DNA of 36,125 nt from Actinoplanes oryzae (GTDB lineage Bacteria; Actinomycetota; Actinomycetes; Mycobacteriales; Micromonosporaceae), in NCBI RefSeq assembly GCF_030757795.1, contig NZ_JAUQWH010000088.1, forward strand, positions 1-36,125, in the 5' to 3' direction. A program made the position numbers and the translations under genes. This document shows, piece after piece, positions 7,733 to 16,409 of the stretch. How positions within the stretch are numbered: position 1 is the first letter of the stretch; every line of letters begins with the position of its first letter. Below the pieces are notes generated by a model, which saw only the letters and a program-made list of their open reading frames with translations, did no database searches and was not told the DNA's origin.

Positions 7733-8382
7733 GTCGGCCTCCCTGCGCTGCAAGCGTTCGTCGCCTTCGTGTCGGACGAGGTGTTGAGCGCGGTGAATGT
7801 GGTGTCGATCTCGGTCGTGCCGCCGCCGGTCACCTGGGCGGTCAGACGGATGCGCAGACGCTGGTTCGCGGTCACGAATTCGTTGCCGACGGAGGCGCTC
7901 GCGTACGGCTGCGCCCCGGCCGACTGCAGCTCGAAGTAGGGCGGCCGGCTCGAGTCGGTGACGATCTGGGACGCGATCGTGCGGCCCCGGGTGCCGGGCG
8001 CCGGGGGACTGCCCGCCGTCCAGGTCAGCAGCTGGAGCACGCCGGCGTTGGTGCTGCCGGCCCCCGGCTGGAGCCGCAGCTGGTAGCAGTCGGTGGTGAG
8101 CGGACCGGCGAACTCCACGTACGTGGCACCGTCGCCGCTGTAGGTGCCGGGAGTGGCGATCCAGGACGCGTACCGCAGCTGCCGGTCGAAGTTCTGGAAC
8201 GCGCGCGCGAGCTGGCTCTGCGCGTCGCTCAACGTCTCCGTCGCGGTCACGGTCCGGTAGACCTGCAGGATCGCGCCCGTGAACAGCACCAGGAGCACCG
8301 ACATGATGCCCATGGTCACCATGACCTCGGCCAGCGAGAAGCCGTCGTCGCCGCGGCGCTCGGAGAACCGGCGGCCGCTCAC
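7729..8382 (-). CDS. PilW-like minor prepilin
   Basis: This 217-residue type IV pilin-like protein has a short leader ending in Gly14, then FSLAEVMVTMGIMSVLLVLF. The Phe at +1 and Glu at +5 (Glu19) are the prepilin peptidase and assembly signature. The remainder is a mixed domain with one cysteine pair (DCYQL near the middle and NACSAG near the end) that could form the pilin D-loop disulfide. The longer open frame upstream is antisense-like sequence of the neighbouring gene, so the true start is the GTG at 8382, overlapping the preceding gene's TGA as GTGA. Translational coupling to both neighbours suggests the three minor pilins are made together. Confidence 0.85.
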   Translation of the reverse strand: MSGRRFSERRGDDGFSLAEVMVTMGIMSVLLVLFTGAILQVYRTVTATETLSDAQSQLARAFQNFDRQLRYASWIATPGTYSGDGATYVEFAGPLTTDCYQLRLQPGAGSTNAGVLQLLTWTAGSPPAPGTRGRTIASQIVTDSSRPPYFELQSAGAQPYASASVGNEFVTANQRLRIRLTAQVTGGGTTEIDTTFTALNTSSDTKATNACSAGRPT

Positions 8383-10070
8383 TTCACGGTCCAGACGAAC
8401 ATCAGGTTGGCGGCCGTCGTCGAGCTCTTGACAGTCAGCTTCACGGTCCAGGCGCCCTTCGTCGTGGGCTTGCCGGTGATCGCGCCGGTCGAGGTGTTGA
8501 TGGACAGGCCGGGCGGCAGGTTCGTGGCGCTCCACGTGTACGTACCGCTCGGCGCCGCGGCCGGGTTGAGGGTGACCGCCGCGTTCTGGGTGGTGCTCTG
8601 GTCCGGCGGCCCGGTCGGGCTGGGCGATGTGATGCGCAGGTCCAGGCTGGAGTTCTGGGTGACGAGCACGATCACGTCCATCGTCGCGGTGCCGCCGGCC
8701 GCGTCCGTCACGGTCACCGTGGTGATGTAGCGCGAGCCCCGGATCAGCTGGCCGCTCACCGCACCGGTCGAGCCGTTGATCGAGGTGCCGTCGGGCAGGT
8801 TGGTGGCCGTCCAGGTGTACGGCTTCAGGCCGCCCGACGCGGCGTTCTGCAGGTTGTACGTGACGATGGTGCCGTTCGTGCCGGCCTGCGTACCCGGGTT
8901 GGCGAGCGTGACCGGGGTCAGCACCCGCCAGGAGAACGAGACCGTCTTCGTCTGCGGCGTCGGGGTGCCCGAGTCGGTGACCGTGATCTGGGTCGTCGTC
9001 GTGGCCGCGGTGGTCGGCGTGCCGGTGATGACGCCGGTCGTCGCGTTGAGCGACAGGCCGGCGGGCAGGCCGGTGGCCTTCCAGGCGAGCGGCGTGATGC
9101 CGCCCGTCGCCGTGACGGCCAGGGTGAGCGCCGTGCCGGTGCGGCTGGTCTGGTCGCCCGGGCTGGTCAGCGCCAGCGGCTGCACGATGGTCCAGGCGAA
9201 CGCCGACGTGTCGGCCCGCTTGTCCTTGTCGAGCACCTTGACCGTGACGGAATAGCTGCCGGCGGTCGTCGGTGTCCCGCTGATGAGGCCGGTGTCGGCC
9301 GCGATGGTCATGCCCGTCGGCAGCCCGGTCGCGGACCAGGTGAGCGGCAGCCGGCCGCCGGTGGCGGTCATCTGCAGGCTGGTGGCCGTGGCGATGTAGC
9401 TGCTCTGCGGGTCGAGGTCGATGATCGACGGCGCCGCGGTGTTGATGTTGAAGACGGGGTCCTCGCCGTTGCTGACGAGGGTGGAGCCCACGACGGTGCC
9501 CTGCGTCCAGGTGACGCTCACGACGACCCAGAAGAACGGGACGGTGTTCTTGGCGCTCTGCGCGCCGCAGTCGCCGGTCGTGGTGATCGAGCTCGTGATC
9601 TTCTGCTGCCAGCAGTAGCCGACGTAGAAGTTCTGGTTGAAGGTGGCCTTGCCGATCGTGACCGGGACCGGCCGCGTGGGCAGGGGCGCGGCGACGCCGA
9701 GCGTCGAGCCGGCCGGCAGGGTCGTCGGCGGGGCGGCGGTGTCGAAGGGGAAGTTGAACGCCTTCACCTGGCTGGGCGCCGCATTCCACTGCTGCAGGAC
9801 CTCGACGGGACCGCGGCCGGACAGCAGCGCGGTCGGGTCCAGGGCCCGCACCCGCTCGAGTCCGTCGTTGAGGATCTGGACCGCCTGCTGCCGGGTGCGC
9901 TGCTGGTTGCTCACCGACAGCGTGCGGACCATGAACGGCGCCGCGGCCGCCATGACCGTGCCGATGATGACGATGGCGACGATGACCTCGACCAGCGTGT
10001 AGCCCTCGTCCCCGGGCGCGCGGTCACCCCGCGCGCGCGGCGCGGCGGTGCGGGCCCGTTCGTGGGACAT
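8379..10070 (-). CDS. PilV-like prepilin with four He_PIG Ig-like repeats
   Basis: This 563-residue protein is far longer than ordinary minor pilins. Its leader ends at Gly23, followed by YTLVEVIVAIVIIGTVMAA with Glu28 at +5. Residues up to about 215 form a pilin-like region with a cysteine pair (YCWQQ, DCGAQ). Four Ig-like He_PIG repeats follow at about 218-296, 297-382, 386-471 and 479-562. Each has the pattern P-x-W-x-A-T-x-L-P-x-G followed by T-G-x-I-[ST]-G. He_PIG repeats occur in extracellular adhesins of many bacteria. The arrangement suggests a rod-like stalk projecting from the pilus tip. It is the first of three GTGA-coupled minor pilin genes and starts 69 bases after pilO. Confidence 0.87.
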   Translation of the reverse strand: MSHERARTAAPRARGDRAPGDEGYTLVEVIVAIVIIGTVMAAAAPFMVRTLSVSNQQRTRQQAVQILNDGLERVRALDPTALLSGRGPVEVLQQWNAAPSQVKAFNFPFDTAAPPTTLPAGSTLGVAAPLPTRPVPVTIGKATFNQNFYVGYCWQQKITSSITTTGDCGAQSAKNTVPFFWVVVSVTWTQGTVVGSTLVSNGEDPVFNINTAAPSIIDLDPQSSYIATATSLQMTATGGRLPLTWSATGLPTGMTIAADTGLISGTPTTAGSYSVTVKVLDKDKRADTSAFAWTIVQPLALTSPGDQTSRTGTALTLAVTATGGITPLAWKATGLPAGLSLNATTGVITGTPTTAATTTTQITVTDSGTPTPQTKTVSFSWRVLTPVTLANPGTQAGTNGTIVTYNLQNAASGGLKPYTWTATNLPDGTSINGSTGAVSGQLIRGSRYITTVTVTDAAGGTATMDVIVLVTQNSSLDLRITSPSPTGPPDQSTTQNAAVTLNPAAAPSGTYTWSATNLPPGLSINTSTGAITGKPTTKGAWTVKLTVKSSTTAANLMFVWTVK

Positions 10071-10139
10071 GCCGGTCCATCTCTCTTCCGACAGCGGTTA
10101 TCACCGTCTTTATCGAGCGGTGGCGGCGCGACTTGAGGG

Positions 10140-10736
10140 TCAGTCGGTGGTGACCTGGGGTGCATCCGCCGCGACCGGCGGCGCCACGAAGGCTTTGAGC
10201 TGCAGCGAAATGCTGGTCTTGGCGGGGTCGTCCGCGTCCATGCTGGCCGTCCAGGTGGCCGAGTTGAGCAGGACGGCGCGTTTCTGGCCGCCACCCTGCA
10301 ACTGCTCCAGGAAGTCGCCGAGTGCCGCCGGCTTGCCCGTCACGGTCAGCTGGATCGGCAGCTCGAGCACGCCGGTCGAGTCCTTGGACTCCGCCGGGCT
10401 GCCGACGGTCATGCCGCCGACCTCGACCCCGAGGTCCGTGCCGGACTGCTGGAGCTGGCGCAGGAAAGCCGAGGTGCCGGCGTCGGAGGGCAGGGCTTCC
10501 TGGTACGTCTTCAGGGCGGCCTTGAGTTCGGCCAGGTTGGCCTTCTCCTTCTTCAGCGCCACGATGCGCTTGCGCAGGACCGTGGCCTGGGACAGGGAGG
10601 TGTCGGTCTGTTCCTGAAGATCGTTGGCCTCGGTGTACTGCGGGCTGATCAGCAGGAACCAGGCGGCCACCGACATCAGGACGATGGTGACGAATCCCGC
10701 CGCCATCCAGAGCCGGTCCGCGTGCCTGCCGCCCAT
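10140..10736 (-). CDS. pilO: Type IV pilus inner-membrane protein PilO
   Basis: This is a 198-residue bitopic protein with a short cytoplasmic start (MGGRHADRLW), one membrane helix at about residues 10-31 and a long coiled coil at about 35-78. A compact alpha/beta domain (VEVGGMTVGSP...LPIQLTVTGKPAALGDFLEQL) matches the PilO fold, where paired ferredoxin-like units dimerise with PilN. It belongs to the alignment complex that links the cytoplasmic PilM ring to the pilus. The start is set by a TGATG overlap with pilN. A longer in-frame extension exists but would lie inside pilN. No pilP or pilQ follows, as expected without an outer membrane. Confidence 0.88.
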   Translation of the reverse strand: MGGRHADRLWMAAGFVTIVLMSVAAWFLLISPQYTEANDLQEQTDTSLSQATVLRKRIVALKKEKANLAELKAALKTYQEALPSDAGTSAFLRQLQQSGTDLGVEVGGMTVGSPAESKDSTGVLELPIQLTVTGKPAALGDFLEQLQGGGQKRAVLLNSATWTASMDADDPAKTSISLQLKAFVAPPVAADAPQVTTD

Positions 10737-11455
10737 CAGTTGCCTCCGTCGGTGTCGCACTTGTCGCCGAAGCGCCCGCACAGCGCGGCCGAGGTGATGT
10801 CGAGGTCGAGGCTGAAGTCGACACCCTCGTCGGCTCCCTCGCCCACCTGATTGATCGAGGTCAGGAAGGGGTTGGCGACCAGGGTCTGTTTGCCGAGCGT
10901 CTCGATGTACGCCGCCACGGCCTCCTTGTCCGGCCCGTGCCCGGTGATCACCAGGGTGCCGACCGCCGCGGTGCCGGACGTGCCGGTGCTCGTCGAGCCG
11001 GTCTCACCGGCCGCGGCGGTGTCACTGGTCAGGGACCCGTTGATGCCGCCGAGGGTCAGCCCGGCGCCCGCGGCCGTGTCGTTCAGCGTGTCGATCAGCC
11101 GGGCCCAGCCGAGGTCGTTCTTCATCACGGCCTGCAGCTGCTTCGAGAGCGTCTGCGTGTCGTTCTGCACGTCCACCACCTCGGCGTAGTCCCGCTGGTC
11201 GCGCTGCAACGACGTCACCTCGCCGGTGGCGTTGGTCAGCTCCGCGTCGGCGGCCTGCGTGTCCTGGTTGGCGAGGTAGAACCATCCGCCGAGCAGCATC
11301 GCCACCAGCAGCACGATGACGATCACCCAGCCCCGGGTGCGCCGCGCCCGGCGGGCCAGCGAGATCTCCTCCGGCAGCAGGCTCGCGGACAGCGTGAGCA
11401 GCCGGTTGACCCGCTGCGGGGTGGATGCCGGGTCGACCGGCGTGAGGGTGGCCAT
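10736..11455 (-). CDS. pilN: Type IV pilus assembly protein PilN
   Basis: This 239-residue bitopic protein has a cytoplasmic N terminus of about 42 residues that would contact PilM. The canonical INLLP motif is replaced by a divergent SASLLPEEI. A membrane helix lies at about 43-61, then a coiled-coil region, then an alpha/beta domain. A Ser/Thr/Gly-rich insertion (ETGSTSTGTSGTAAVG) interrupts the domain at about 155-170. The C terminus carries two cysteines (ALCGRFGDKCD) absent from most PilN proteins that I know. It overlaps both pilM and pilO by one base (TGATG), indicating coupled translation of the M-N-O complex. Confidence 0.88.
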   Translation of the reverse strand: MATLTPVDPASTPQRVNRLLTLSASLLPEEISLARRARRTRGWVIVIVLLVAMLLGGWFYLANQDTQAADAELTNATGEVTSLQRDQRDYAEVVDVQNDTQTLSKQLQAVMKNDLGWARLIDTLNDTAAGAGLTLGGINGSLTSDTAAAGETGSTSTGTSGTAAVGTLVITGHGPDKEAVAAYIETLGKQTLVANPFLTSINQVGEGADEGVDFSLDLDITSAALCGRFGDKCDTDGGN

Positions 11456-12480
11456 CAGGCTGCCGCTCCCAGGGTGAGGCCGATCGAGACCGCGCCGGCC
11501 GGCACGAAGCTGTCGAAGCCGCGCTCGCGGGCCTTGCGGGTGTCGCGCAGGCGGGAGGCGCTGTCGGCGTACATCACCGAGACACCGAGCTCCTTCTGGA
11601 CGTGCTGGGCGAGGCCGGGCATGAGCGCGCTGCCCCCGCAGAGCGCCACCCGGGTCACCTGCTTCTGCCGCTCACCCGACGCGAGGTACGTGAACGAGCT
11701 GCGCAGCTCGTTGATGAGCGGCCTGATCGCGTCGCCGGCGGCGGTTGCGGTGTCGGGCCGGCCGTCGCCGTGCAGGCCGAAGCGGCACTTGAGCGCCTCC
11801 GCCTCGGGCGCGGGGATGCCCAGCCGGGTGGCGATGCTCTCGGTGATCTCGACCCCGCCGCGCGGCACGGTACGCACGATGAGCGGCTCACCGTCGGCGT
11901 GCACCACCACGCTGGTCACCTCGGCGCCGATGTCCACGAGCGCCTCCACCTGGGCGTCGAGCCGGGAGGCCGCGCGCAGCAGGGCGAAGGAGGCGAGGTC
12001 GACGTTGACGACATGCAGCCCGGCCTTCTCGACGGCCTGGACGAGCTCCATCACCGCGTCCTTGGGCATGGCGACGAGCAGTCCGCGCACGGTCGGGCTG
12101 GTGCCCGGGTCCTCCAGCGGCCGGAAGTCCAGCAGCGACCGCTCGACCGCGAGCGGCAGCATGTCTCGGACCTGGAACGGCAGCGAGCGGCGCATCTCCT
12201 TTTGCGGCAGGTTGGAGACGGTCATCTCGCGGACCACCAGCTGCGGGTTGGTCATGCCGAGCCGGACGTGCTTGGTGTTGAACTTGCAGGCGGCCCAGAG
12301 CTGCTTGAGCGCCGACGTGACCGCGACCGCGTCGGTGAGGACGCCGCCCTGCATGGTGCCGGGCGGCAGCGGGATCTGCCCGAAGTTGGAGAGGTTGAAC
12401 TCGTCCTTCGCCTTGCGCACCTCCACGGCACGGATGGACGACGAGCCGATGTCCAGCCCGATCGGGTTGACGCCTGCCAT
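11455..12480 (-). CDS. pilM: Type IV pilus assembly ATPase-fold protein PilM
   Basis: This is a 341-residue actin-fold (FtsA/PilM) protein. Phosphate-1 is visible at the N terminus (GLDIGSSSIRAVEV, about 8-21), phosphate-2 as LVDIGAEVTSVVV (about 181-193), and the adenosine motif as ALCGGSALMPGL (about 279-290). PilM forms the cytoplasmic ring that binds the PilN tail and positions the PilB and PilT motors. The gene lies ten bases after pilD and overlaps pilN. Its length is near the family norm of about 350 residues. All nucleotide-contact motifs look intact. Confidence 0.93.
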   Translation of the reverse strand: MAGVNPIGLDIGSSSIRAVEVRKAKDEFNLSNFGQIPLPPGTMQGGVLTDAVAVTSALKQLWAACKFNTKHVRLGMTNPQLVVREMTVSNLPQKEMRRSLPFQVRDMLPLAVERSLLDFRPLEDPGTSPTVRGLLVAMPKDAVMELVQAVEKAGLHVVNVDLASFALLRAASRLDAQVEALVDIGAEVTSVVVHADGEPLIVRTVPRGGVEITESIATRLGIPAPEAEALKCRFGLHGDGRPDTATAAGDAIRPLINELRSSFTYLASGERQKQVTRVALCGGSALMPGLAQHVQKELGVSVMYADSASRLRDTRKARERGFDSFVPAGAVSIGLTLGAAA

Positions 12481-12490
12481 CGAGTTCCTT

Positions 12491-13273
12491 TCAGACGGTG
12501 GGCGTGAGCAGGGACGAGTACCAGCCGGCGATGGGGGCGCCGGCGAAGATCGCGAGGAAGGCCCCGGCGAGCAGGAAGGGCCCGTACGGGATGCGGCTCC
12601 TGCCGGTCGCCCGGCGCATCGCCATGAGCGCGCCCCCGGCGACGCCGCCCAGCACGAAGCCGGCGAAGAGCCCGACGAGCACCCAGCTCCAGCCGAGCCA
12701 GCCCAGGTGGAAGGCGAGCAGGGGAGCGAGCTTGATGTCGCCCCCGCCCATCCCGAACAGGCCGATGATCGTGAAGAGCACCCACACCACGGCCGCCGCG
12801 ATCAGGCCCCGGGTAGCGGCGTCCCACCGGTCGTCGATGATCATCGCCGGGAGCAGCAGGATCAGCGCGACGCTGTAGGACGGCAGCACGATCTGGTCGG
12901 GCAGGCGGTAGACGTCGAGGTCGATCAGGGCCAGGGCGACGGCGACGGCGGCCAGGTAGAGGAACGCGGGCAGCTCCCACGACCAGCCGAACTTCGCCGC
13001 CACAGCCACGAACAGCGCCGCGGTGCCCGCTTCGACGAGCGGGTACCGGACGCTGATCGGCGCCTCGCAGTCCGCGCACCTGCCGCGCAGCAGCAGCCAG
13101 CCGGCGACGGGGATGTTGTGCCGGGGACGGACCTCGTGCCCGCAGCGCGGGCAGTGCGAGCCGGGCCGGACCAGGGACTCGCCCCGGGGCACCCGGTGGA
13201 TCACCACGTTGAGGAAGGAGCCGGTCACCAGGCCGAGCACGCCGACGATGCCCAGCAGGAACAGCTGCGGCAT
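12491..13273 (-). CDS. pilD: Prepilin peptidase / N-methyltransferase PilD
   Basis: This 260-residue polytopic aspartyl protease cleaves the leader of the four prepilins in this operon and probably methylates the new N terminus. The N-terminal methyltransferase-type domain has two zinc-ligand CxxC pairs (Cys41/44 in CPRCGH and Cys66/69 in CADCEA). The catalytic aspartates are in the ALIDLDVYRLPD segment (Asp118 or Asp120) and at Asp179 in GMGGGDIKL. About seven to eight hydrophobic helices follow the family pattern. The ATG at 13273, with AGGAG eight bases upstream, is the start. The frame extends further upstream through non-coding sequence and into the end of pilA, which I reject. Confidence 0.93.
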   Translation of the reverse strand: MPQLFLLGIVGVLGLVTGSFLNVVIHRVPRGESLVRPGSHCPRCGHEVRPRHNIPVAGWLLLRGRCADCEAPISVRYPLVEAGTAALFVAVAAKFGWSWELPAFLYLAAVAVALALIDLDVYRLPDQIVLPSYSVALILLLPAMIIDDRWDAATRGLIAAAVVWVLFTIIGLFGMGGGDIKLAPLLAFHLGWLGWSWVLVGLFAGFVLGGVAGGALMAMRRATGRSRIPYGPFLLAGAFLAIFAGAPIAGWYSSLLTPTV

Positions 13274-13346
13274 CTCGGTCTCCTCTCTGCGGTACGTGCT
13301 GACGGTCCCGGCCGGAGCCGCGCGGGCACCGGCCGGAACCAGGGAA

Positions 13347-13835
13347 TCAGCTGGTGGGCGCGCCGGAGTCGATCGAGCAGTTGGCGAGCTCACTGATCGT
13401 GCTGACGGGCTTCACCGAGCCGCCGGCGGTGCTGTTGTAGACGTAGACCTTGCCGCTGCCGGCCTTGTTGGTGGCGCAGATGGTGTACTTGGTCGTCGTG
13501 CCGAAGTAGCGCATCTGCGTGTTCTCCGAGAGCGTGACCAGACCGGTCGAGCCGGTGGTGTTGCCCAGGTGGAACGACGCGGTCTTCACGTCCGTGTCGG
13601 CGGGCAGCACCGGGTAGACGTTGCCGTTGTCCGTGAAGTACTGCTCGACGGCGCTGATGGCGCCGCGCACGTCGGACTGGGCCGACTTGTCGGCAGCGCC
13701 CTGCCGGTAGTTCAGGTAGACCGGAACAGCGATGGCGACCAGCACGCCGATGATGACCACGACCACCAGGAGCTCGATGAGGGTGAAGCCCTCGTCGTCC
13801 TTCTTCGTGCGCATCCGGGCGATGATGTCCTGCAT
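13347..13835 (-). CDS. pilA: Type IV major pilin PilA
   Basis: This 162-residue prepilin has a 16-residue charged leader ending in Gly16, then FTLIELLVVVVIIGVLVAIAVP. The Phe at +1 and Glu at +5 (Glu21) match canonical type IVa pilins. The globular part carries Cys120 and Cys153, spaced like a D-region disulfide. The short helical stretch after the N-terminal helix (SDVRGAISAVEQYFTDNG) is typical of the family. A GGAGG lies eight bases before the ATG. It sits between pilC and pilD with gaps of 93 and 73 bases, large for this operon. This suggests a separate RNA end or promoter that raises pilin output. Confidence 0.94.
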   Translation of the reverse strand: MQDIIARMRTKKDDEGFTLIELLVVVVIIGVLVAIAVPVYLNYRQGAADKSAQSDVRGAISAVEQYFTDNGNVYPVLPADTDVKTASFHLGNTTGSTGLVTLSENTQMRYFGTTTKYTICATNKAGSGKVYVYNSTAGGSVKPVSTISELANCSIDSGAPTS

Positions 13836-13892
13836 TGGGGGTGCCTCCGTGGGCGTCAGGGTGGTGCGGGGACGGGGATGGGTGGTGACGTT

Positions 13893-13907
13893 GACCGGAG
13901 ACCGGTC
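13893..13907. promoter_or_regulatory. Stem-loop in the pilC-pilA gap
   Basis: GACCGG (13893-13898) and CCGGTC (13902-13907) form a perfect 6-bp stem with a 3-base loop, 22 bases after the pilC stop and about 58 bases before the pilA start. It has no T-run. A stabilising or processing hairpin that separates pilA mRNA from the motor genes is plausible. This is inference from position only. Confidence 0.35.
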
Positions 13908-13928
13908 GCTACTGCTCCAGAGCCGGCG

Positions 13929-15161
13929 TCAGCTGGTCTGGATGTTCTGGTAGATCGTGAACATCGGCAGGTACAGGCAGATCACCATCCCGCCGACGAC
14001 GGCACCCATGACGAGCACCATGATCGGTTCGATCGAGGCGGTGAGGGACTCGGCGGCGCTGTCGACTTCCCTGTCGTAGAAATCGGCAACCTTGTCGAGC
14101 ATCTGACTGATTTGACCGCTTTCTTCGCCCACTTCGATCATCTGCGTGACCATCTGGGGGAAGATCTTGTGGTGCCGCATGGCCGAGGACATCGGCTGGC
14201 CGTCGCGCACGGCGGACTGCACGTCCTTCATGGCCATGTTGATGACCTCGTTGCCCGTCGTCTCGCCGACGACCGTGAGCGCCTGCATCACCGGCACGCC
14301 GACGTTGAGCAGCAGGCCGAGGTTGCGCGAGAAGCGGGACATCGCCAGCTTGCTGAAGAGCGGGCCGAAGACCGGCATCCGCAGCTTCGTGCGGTCCACG
14401 AAGAGCCTGTACTCGTCGCTGGCCCGGACCTGCCGCTTGTGCACCGTGGTGAGTGCGATGCCCAGCCCGATGGCCAGCGGGCCGATCCAGTACATGTTGT
14501 GGCTGGCGTCGACCAGGAACTGGGTGATCCCCGGCAGCTCGCCGCCGAGGTTCTTGAACATGTCCTCGAAGATCGGGACGATGAAGATCAGCACGGCCGC
14601 GATCAGCACGAACGTGAAGCAGAGCACGATGATCGGATAGGTCAGCGCACTCTTGATCTTGCCGCGGAGCGCGGTGTCCTTCTCCAGGCTGTCCGCGACC
14701 TGCTCCAGGGCGCGGTCGATCATACCGCCGGCCTCGCCCGCCCGGACCATGGCGACGAAGAGGCGCGGGAACACCTTGTCGTGCTTGGCCAGCGACGCCG
14801 AGAGCGAGACACCGCCCGCGACATCCGTACGCACCTCGCCGAGCGCCTTCTTGAGCGGCGGCGCGGAGGTCTGCTCCTCGAGGATCGCCAGCGAGCGCAG
14901 CAGCGACATGCCCGAGGCGGTCATCGTCGCGAACTGCCGCGCGAACACGGCCAGATCCTTGAGCTTGACCTTGTTGCCCAGCCCCGGGATCGAGATCTCG
15001 CGGTTGAGCCCCTGGCCCGCCTCCATCAGCTCCAGCGGCACCTCGCCCCGCTGGCGCAGCAGGTGCGACGCCGCGGTCTCGTTCGCCGCCTCCACCGTGC
15101 CCTTGATCTTGCGCCCGGTCGAGTCGATGCTGTTGTACTGGAAAGTCTTGGTGGCCGGCAT
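13929..15161 (-). CDS. pilC: Type IV pilus inner-membrane platform protein PilC
   Basis: This 410-residue GspF/PilC-type protein has two T2SSF repeats (about residues 68-195 and 270-395). Membrane helices lie at about 176-198, 222-240 and 380-404. The motif VFPRLFVAMVRAGEAGG in the first repeat is echoed by IFPQMVTQMIEVGEESG in the second, a hallmark of this family. PilC is the rotating platform on which PilB and PilT act. Its start lies one base after the pilT stop (TGACATG), so the two are translationally linked. The length fits the family (about 400). Confidence 0.95.
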   Translation of the reverse strand: MPATKTFQYNSIDSTGRKIKGTVEAANETAASHLLRQRGEVPLELMEAGQGLNREISIPGLGNKVKLKDLAVFARQFATMTASGMSLLRSLAILEEQTSAPPLKKALGEVRTDVAGGVSLSASLAKHDKVFPRLFVAMVRAGEAGGMIDRALEQVADSLEKDTALRGKIKSALTYPIIVLCFTFVLIAAVLIFIVPIFEDMFKNLGGELPGITQFLVDASHNMYWIGPLAIGLGIALTTVHKRQVRASDEYRLFVDRTKLRMPVFGPLFSKLAMSRFSRNLGLLLNVGVPVMQALTVVGETTGNEVINMAMKDVQSAVRDGQPMSSAMRHHKIFPQMVTQMIEVGEESGQISQMLDKVADFYDREVDSAAESLTASIEPIMVLVMGAVVGGMVICLYLPMFTIYQNIQTS

Positions 15162-15162
15162 G

Positions 15163-16305
15163 TCACACCCGTCCGATCAGGCGTTTGAGTTCGTCCGCGG
15201 AGTGGCAGATCTCCAGCGCCGCCTGCATCGTCACGATGCCCTCGCGCACCCGGTCGGCCAGGTGCTGATCGAAGGCGAGCATGCCCTCGTTGCCGCCGGC
15301 CTGCATGAAGGACGGGATCTGGTGCGACTTGCCCTCGCGGATCAGGCTCCGGATGGCGGGCGTGGCGGTCAGGATCTCGCAGACCACCGCGCGGCCCTTG
15401 CCGTCGGCGCGCGGCGCGAGCGCCTGGGTGACGACGCCCTGCAGCGAGGCCGCCAGCTGCGCGCGGATCTGCAGCTGCTGGTGCGGCGGGAAGATGTCGA
15501 TGACACGGTCGATGGTCTGCGTGGCGCTCTGCGTGTGCAGGGTCGCCAGCACCAGGTGACCGGTTTCCGCCGCGGTCAGCGCCGTGGCGGTGGTCTCCAG
15601 GTCGCGCAGCTCGCCGACCAGGATGATGTCGGGGTCCTGGCGCAGCGCGTGCTTGAGGGCCGCGGCGAAGGTCTCGGTGTCGGCGCCGACCTCGCGCTGG
15701 TTGACCACGCTGCGCTTGTGCGGGTGCAGGAACTCGATCGGGTCCTCGATGGTGATGATGTGGTCGGCGCGGCTGCGGTTGGCCAGGTCGAGCACCGAGG
15801 CGAGGGTCGTGGTCTTGCCCGAGCCGGTCGGGCCGGTGACCAGGACCAGGCCGCGCGGCAGGTGGGCGAAGCGGGCGACCGAGTCGGGCATGCCCAGCTC
15901 GTCCAGCGGCTTGATCTTGTGCGGGATGGCCCGGAAGACCGCGCCGCAGGAGTTGCGCTGCACGTAGAGGTTGCCGCGGAAGCGGGAGACGCCCGGGATG
16001 CTGTGCGCGAAGTCGAGCTCCTGCTCCTTCTGGAAGGTCTCCCACTGGGCCGGGGAGACGGCCGCGCGGGCCAGCAGGGCGGTGTCGGCGGAGTTGAGCG
16101 CGCCGTAGCCGGCCAGCGGGCGCAGGCCGCCGTCGACCCGGATCATCGGCGGCGAGCCCACGGTCAGGTGCAGGTCGGAGCCCCGCGACTCGACCATCAG
16201 CACCAGCATCTGGTCGAGGACGGCCAGGTCACCCGCGGGCGGCCCGGCGGGGGCGGCCTGCTGCGGTACTTCCTGCTCCAGCGTGTACATCCGCGGCACC
16301 GTCAT
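15163..16305 (-). CDS. pilT: Type IV pilus retraction ATPase PilT
   Basis: This 380-residue hexameric ATPase powers pilus retraction. Walker A GPTGSGKT is at about 158-165, and Walker B DPDIILVGE at about 224-232. The His box is ATLHTQS, and the PilT-specific C-terminal motif SLIREGKSHQIPSFMQ is at about 319-334. An N-terminal stretch of about 25 residues (QQAAPAGPPAG) is a disordered addition not seen in shorter PilT proteins. I place the start at the ATG at 16305. An in-frame ATG at 16341 would add 12 residues. Presence of a retraction motor next to an extension motor means the pilus is likely retractile, so twitching or DNA uptake is possible. Confidence 0.93.
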   Translation of the reverse strand: MTVPRMYTLEQEVPQQAAPAGPPAGDLAVLDQMLVLMVESRGSDLHLTVGSPPMIRVDGGLRPLAGYGALNSADTALLARAAVSPAQWETFQKEQELDFAHSIPGVSRFRGNLYVQRNSCGAVFRAIPHKIKPLDELGMPDSVARFAHLPRGLVLVTGPTGSGKTTTLASVLDLANRSRADHIITIEDPIEFLHPHKRSVVNQREVGADTETFAAALKHALRQDPDIILVGELRDLETTATALTAAETGHLVLATLHTQSATQTIDRVIDIFPPHQQLQIRAQLAASLQGVVTQALAPRADGKGRAVVCEILTATPAIRSLIREGKSHQIPSFMQAGGNEGMLAFDQHLADRVREGIVTMQAALEICHSADELKRLIGRV

Positions 16306-16409
16306 TCTCGAGACTTCTCTGACGCCACCCTCATTCGGCATCGCCGGTGGCCGGTTTAGGACCTGTTCCCGGAGATTTGTGCGGGCATAAGGAGGGTTTT
16401 GGTACGGTT

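Noticed and set aside
10937..13396. Plus-strand frame of over 800 codons across pilD, pilM and pilN
   Set aside because: It is antisense to three recognised pilus genes, has Arg/His/Gly-rich low-complexity content and no start signal.
13023..15188. Plus-strand frame of about 720 codons over pilA and pilC
   Set aside because: It is a shadow of the pilin and platform genes on the other strand, with no coherent domain.
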